Positions 13,014 to 15,712 of a DNA stretch of 15,712 nt are shown here, in pieces; position 1 is the stretch's first letter, and each line of letters opens with the position of its first letter. The position numbers and the translations under genes are program-made. The stretch is from positions 1 to 15,712 of the forward strand of contig CAYJEV010000036.1 in the NCBI GenBank assembly GCA_964369265.1, written 5' to 3'. The DNA is from DAMCAP01 sp964369265. GTDB lineage: Bacteria > Bacillota > Clostridia > Oscillospirales > Ruminococcaceae. The notes beneath the pieces were generated by a model. The model was not told where the DNA came from, did not search any database, and worked only from the letters and a program-made list of their open reading frames with translations.

Positions 13014-14367
13014 TGTTTGCATGGATAGCATGCTTCAAACAATTCAAAAGTACAAACTGATAGAGGCTGGAGATAACATAGCTGTTGCAGTTTCGGGAGG
13101 CGCAGATTCTATTGCTCTTTTGATGGCTCTTTTTAATGCAAAAAGTATGCTAGGGATTACATTATCAGCTGTTCATATTGAACACGGCATTCGAGGCGAG
13201 GAGTCTGTTGCTGACAGCGAGTTTGTTATTAGGCTTTGTAGGAGGCATGATATACCGCTTAGAGTGTTTAATGTTGATGTTCCTAGATATGCAAAGGAAA
13301 ATTCTGTTTCAGTTGAACTTGCTGCGAGGGAGCTGAGATATAGCTGCTTTAAACAGCTTAATGATTGCAAAATTGCAACAGCACACACAGCTAGTGATAA
13401 TCTTGAAACAATAATCTTTTCCATTGCAAGAGGAACAGGAATTAAAGGGCTTGCTGGAATACCAGTAACTAGAGATAATATCATAAGGCCTTTAATCGAA
13501 ACAACAAGAAAAGATATTGAGCTGTATTTAGAGCAGAATGGTTATAGCTATGTTGAAGATTCTAGCAATTTATCCGATGATTACACAAGAAACGCTATAA
13601 GGCATAAGGTGATTCCTCCGCTTGTTGAGATTATAAGCTCAGCTGAATATAATGCCAGCCGAATGAGCGAGATATTAAGAGAAGAAGTCAGCTTTTTAGA
13701 GGAACTAACAAACAAGGCTTATAGCGATGTGCTAGAAGATAAAAAAATAAATAAGCTAAAGTTTAACAAGCTAAATAATACACTAAAATATAAGATAGTG
13801 ATAAAAATGCTACTCGAACATAATATTTCTTATAGCAGGGAAAGGGTTTTGATGCTTTGTGAGCTTTTAAAAGAGGACAAGGCTAAAGTTTCAATTGGTA
13901 AGGACAGCTTCTTTTTTGTGGAGGAAGATTATTTTTATATAGGCGAGGAGATTAAGAAGACTACTCGAGAGGAAGTTTACCTTAAAATTCAAAAGAATGA
14001 AATTACTAGTAAAGCCTCCTATTATTTAGATGGCGAGATTACTATTAGCTTAAAAACTATAAAAGAAATTAAAGCAAATAGTCATAAAAATATCACACAA
14101 TTATATTTTGACTATGATAAAATAAAAGGTGAGGAGATAATCATTCGCACAAAAAAGGCTGGAGATAAGTTTGCTGTTGCTGGCAGAAAAGGAAGCAAGA
14201 GCCTGAAAAAATGGATGAATGAGCTAAAAATTCCAATAAATTTGCGTTGCGACTTGCTAATTATAGAAAATGATGATAGAATAGTAGGAGTGCGTAATTT
14301 GGGCATATCAAATGAAGTGATTATAGATGAAAGAACAGAAAATGTCTTAGTCATATCATTTAAATAG
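13003..14367 (+). CDS. tilS: tRNA(Ile)-lysidine synthase TilS
   Basis: A 454-residue enzyme that converts C34 of the CAU-anticodon tRNA-Ile to lysidine with ATP and lysine, so that it reads AUA. The N-terminal PP-loop ATPase domain has SGGADS at 31-36, then HIEHGIRGEES and the TAHTASDNLETIIFSIARGTGIKGLAGIP motif with the family residues for adenylation. A variable, Lys/Glu-rich middle follows, and a C-terminal TilS domain (about residues 375-452, with GDKFAVAGRKGSKSLKKWMNELKIP). The start at 13003 overlaps the dnaB end and has AGGAG at 12988-12992; an in-frame ATG at 13021 (with GAAGGA upstream) is a possible alternative, shortening it by six residues. Essential in most bacteria. Followed by hpt and ftsH, as is typical. 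Confidence 0.95.
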   Translation: MKDSVCMDSMLQTIQKYKLIEAGDNIAVAVSGGADSIALLMALFNAKSMLGITLSAVHIEHGIRGEESVADSEFVIRLCRRHDIPLRVFNVDVPRYAKENSVSVELAARELRYSCFKQLNDCKIATAHTASDNLETIIFSIARGTGIKGLAGIPVTRDNIIRPLIETTRKDIELYLEQNGYSYVEDSSNLSDDYTRNAIRHKVIPPLVEIISSAEYNASRMSEILREEVSFLEELTNKAYSDVLEDKKINKLKFNKLNNTLKYKIVIKMLLEHNISYSRERVLMLCELLKEDKAKVSIGKDSFFFVEEDYFYIGEEIKKTTREEVYLKIQKNEITSKASYYLDGEITISLKTIKEIKANSHKNITQLYFDYDKIKGEEIIIRTKKAGDKFAVAGRKGSKSLKKWMNELKIPINLRCDLLIIENDDRIVGVRNLGISNEVIIDERTENVLVISFK

Positions 14368-14390
14368 TAGATAATAAAGAGGAGAAAGAC

Positions 14391-14930
14391 ATGTTAGCAG
14401 ATATAGAAAGAGTGCTAGTCACAGAAGAAGAGATAAAGGCGAAGGTTGTTGAGCTTGGTAAAAAAATCACTGAGGACTATAAAGATAAGAACCTTCTTTT
14501 AGTTGGAGTTTTAAAAGGCTCTGTATTGTTTATGTCAGATTTAATGAGAGAGATTAAAGTTCATGCTGGAATTGAATTTATGGTGGTTTCTTCTTATGGA
14601 AGGGACACAAAATCTTCTGGAGTTGTAAAGATTGTTAAGGATATTGGTATAGCTATCGAGGATTATGATATACTTATAGTTGAGGATATATTAGATTCAG
14701 GCTTAACTCTATCTTATCTACTAAAGCATCTTGCAGGCAAAGCTCCAAAGAGCATTGAAATTGCAACCTTGCTTGATAAGCCAGAGAGAAGAAAAGTTGA
14801 TGTATTTCCAAAATATAGCTGCTTTAACATTCCAGATAAGTTTGTTGTTGGATATGGGCTTGATTTTGATGAAAAGTATAGAAATCTGCCATTTATCGGC
14901 GTTTTAAAGCCAGAAGTGTATAGCGATTAA
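14391..14930 (+). CDS. hpt: Hypoxanthine (guanine) phosphoribosyltransferase
   Basis: A 179-residue purine salvage enzyme that joins hypoxanthine or guanine to PRPP to form IMP or GMP. The PRPP-binding motif ILIVEDILDSGLTLSYL lies at about 94-110 with the two acidic residues ED. The LKGS loop near 41-44, the flexible SSYGRDTKSSG loop at 67-77 and the C-terminal PDKFVVGYGLDFDEKYRNLPFIGVL segment are all typical, so it should be active. The start ATG follows AGAGGAGAAAG by a good spacing and lies 23 bases after tilS, in the same operon. In B. subtilis the same enzyme is linked to tilS and ftsH, and the Hpt-TilS pair has been reported to act on ftsH expression there. Confidence 0.96.
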   Translation: MLADIERVLVTEEEIKAKVVELGKKITEDYKDKNLLLVGVLKGSVLFMSDLMREIKVHAGIEFMVVSSYGRDTKSSGVVKIVKDIGIAIEDYDILIVEDILDSGLTLSYLLKHLAGKAPKSIEIATLLDKPERRKVDVFPKYSCFNIPDKFVVGYGLDFDEKYRNLPFIGVLKPEVYSD

Positions 14931-14973
14931 TATTTAATTTTTAAAATTTAATATAGTAAGGAGTGATGCCAAA

Positions 14974-15712
14974 TTGGCTAAAAACACAAAACAAAGCAAT
15001 AGAGGAATAGTGACATATATAGGTGTGCTGTTAGCGCTTATAATTTTAGCTTCTTTCTTTTTCTCTAATGCTCCAAAAGAAACGAGTCCTTTTAAATACT
15101 ATGAAGTTGTAGCTTTCTTTCAACAAGACGAAGTGTCTGAATATGAGCTTGATTTAGCAAGCGCTGAAATTACATTCAAGCTTAGAGGAAAGGAAGAAGA
15201 ATATGTCTATAGGCTTCCTTATTTAGGTTATTTTATTGATCATGTGCTTGTAAATGTTGATGAGTACAACGAGGAAAACCCTGAAACTCCAGTTCCATAT
15301 AACTGGGACCCTGGCCAAGAATACTCATGGCTGTTAAATCTATTGCCGACAGCAATGATAATAGTTATGATGGGTCTATTTTGGTACTTCACGCTTCGCC
15401 AAAGCAAGGGCGGAAATGTGACTGGTTTTGGCAAGGCTAAAACGAAAAATCCAGAAGAGGCAATTAAGGTTACATTTAAGGATGTGGCTGGTGCTGATGA
15501 GGAAAAGGCTGAGCTTGTTGAAATAGTTGAATTCTTAAAAAATCCGCACAAGTTTAACACATTAGGCGCTAGAATACCAAAAGGCGTTCTTCTTTTAGGA
15601 CCTCCAGGAACTGGTAAAACTCTTTTAGCGAGAGCTGTTGCTGGCGAGGCTGGCGCACCATTCTTCTCAATTTCAGGTTCTGACTTTGTTGAGATGTTTG
15701 TTGGTGTTGGTG
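14974..15712 (+). CDS. ftsH: ATP-dependent zinc metalloprotease FtsH, N-terminal part cut by right edge
   Basis: The first 246 residues of the membrane AAA+ protease that degrades misfolded membrane proteins and some regulators. A short basic N-terminus is followed by membrane helix 1 (about 12-31), an extracytoplasmic FtsH_ext domain (about 32-118), membrane helix 2 (about 119-140) and the start of the AAA domain: VTFKDVAGADEEKAELVEIVEFLKNP at about 166-191, Walker A GPPGTGKT at 209-216, then SISGSDFVEMFVGVG, where the window ends. The second half of the ATPase and the HEXGH protease domain lie outside. The start is TTG 14974 behind AAGGAGTG. An ATG at 14966 is in another frame and soon meets a stop. 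Third gene of the tilS-hpt-ftsH block. Confidence 0.96.
   Translation, partial: MAKNTKQSNRGIVTYIGVLLALIILASFFFSNAPKETSPFKYYEVVAFFQQDEVSEYELDLASAEITFKLRGKEEEYVYRLPYLGYFIDHVLVNVDEYNEENPETPVPYNWDPGQEYSWLLNLLPTAMIIVMMGLFWYFTLRQSKGGNVTGFGKAKTKNPEEAIKVTFKDVAGADEEKAELVEIVEFLKNPHKFNTLGARIPKGVLLLGPPGTGKTLLARAVAGEAGAPFFSISGSDFVEMFVGVG

Noticed and set aside
15240..15560. Minus-strand frame opposite ftsH
   Set aside because: The plus strand there encodes conserved FtsH sequence; the reverse reading is Ser/Thr-rich shadow.
1..15712. CRISPR array, transposase, phage or toxin-antitoxin genes
   Set aside because: No regularly spaced direct repeats and no coding region with such family motifs were seen.

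Overview
The window (about 35-40 % G+C by eye) looks like chromosomal DNA of a low-GC Gram-positive, most likely a Clostridia-type Bacillota. The basis is GGAGG-type ribosome sites, TTGACA/TATAAT promoters, TTG and GTG starts, tRNA genes with encoded CCA, a LytTR-DUF3021 pair, a YtrA-type GntR/ABC operon, RNase J, GdpP and a tilS-hpt-ftsH block. I cannot name genus or species.

Layout. Positions 1-220 hold the 3' part of tRNA-Gly(GCC) and a structurally odd tRNA-Cys(GCA), each followed by a hairpin terminator. Positions 263-1176 hold a LytTR regulator and a DUF3021 membrane protein in one operon. yebC (1228-1953) has its own promoter. A convergent minus-strand gene (2066-2995) encodes a secreted acidic protein of unknown function. 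A 615-base spacer (3007-3621) carries the strong rnj promoter, a leader of about 270 nt and palindromic sequence, and leads into rnj (RNase J, TTG start at 3622). Positions 5560-8690 are an accessory insert: a GntR/ABC-ATPase/ABC-permease operon bracketed by two nearly identical terminators, then a monocistronic DUF4405-type membrane protein with a C-terminal four-cysteine motif. From 8718 to the right edge everything is core and on the plus strand: gdpP, rplI, dnaB, tilS, hpt and the start of ftsH.

How the genes fit together. The core genes cover ribosome function (yebC, rplI), RNA turnover (rnj), c-di-AMP breakdown (gdpP), replication (dnaB), tRNA-Ile decoding (tilS), purine salvage (hpt) and membrane protein quality control (ftsH). 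In Bacillus subtilis the gdpP-rplI-dnaB(dnaC) and tilS-hpt-ftsH blocks lie apart; here they are joined by an 11-bp dnaB/tilS overlap. The accessory genes look like self-contained regulatory or envelope-response modules.

I found no convincing new defence or mobile system. The signals most worth a second look are the atypical tRNA-Cys, two adjacent inverted-repeat elements between gdpP and rplI (one with perfect 15-bp ends), a related element in the rnj leader, the duplicated terminators around the GntR/ABC operon, and the DUF4405 protein with a probably extracytoplasmic Cys cluster.
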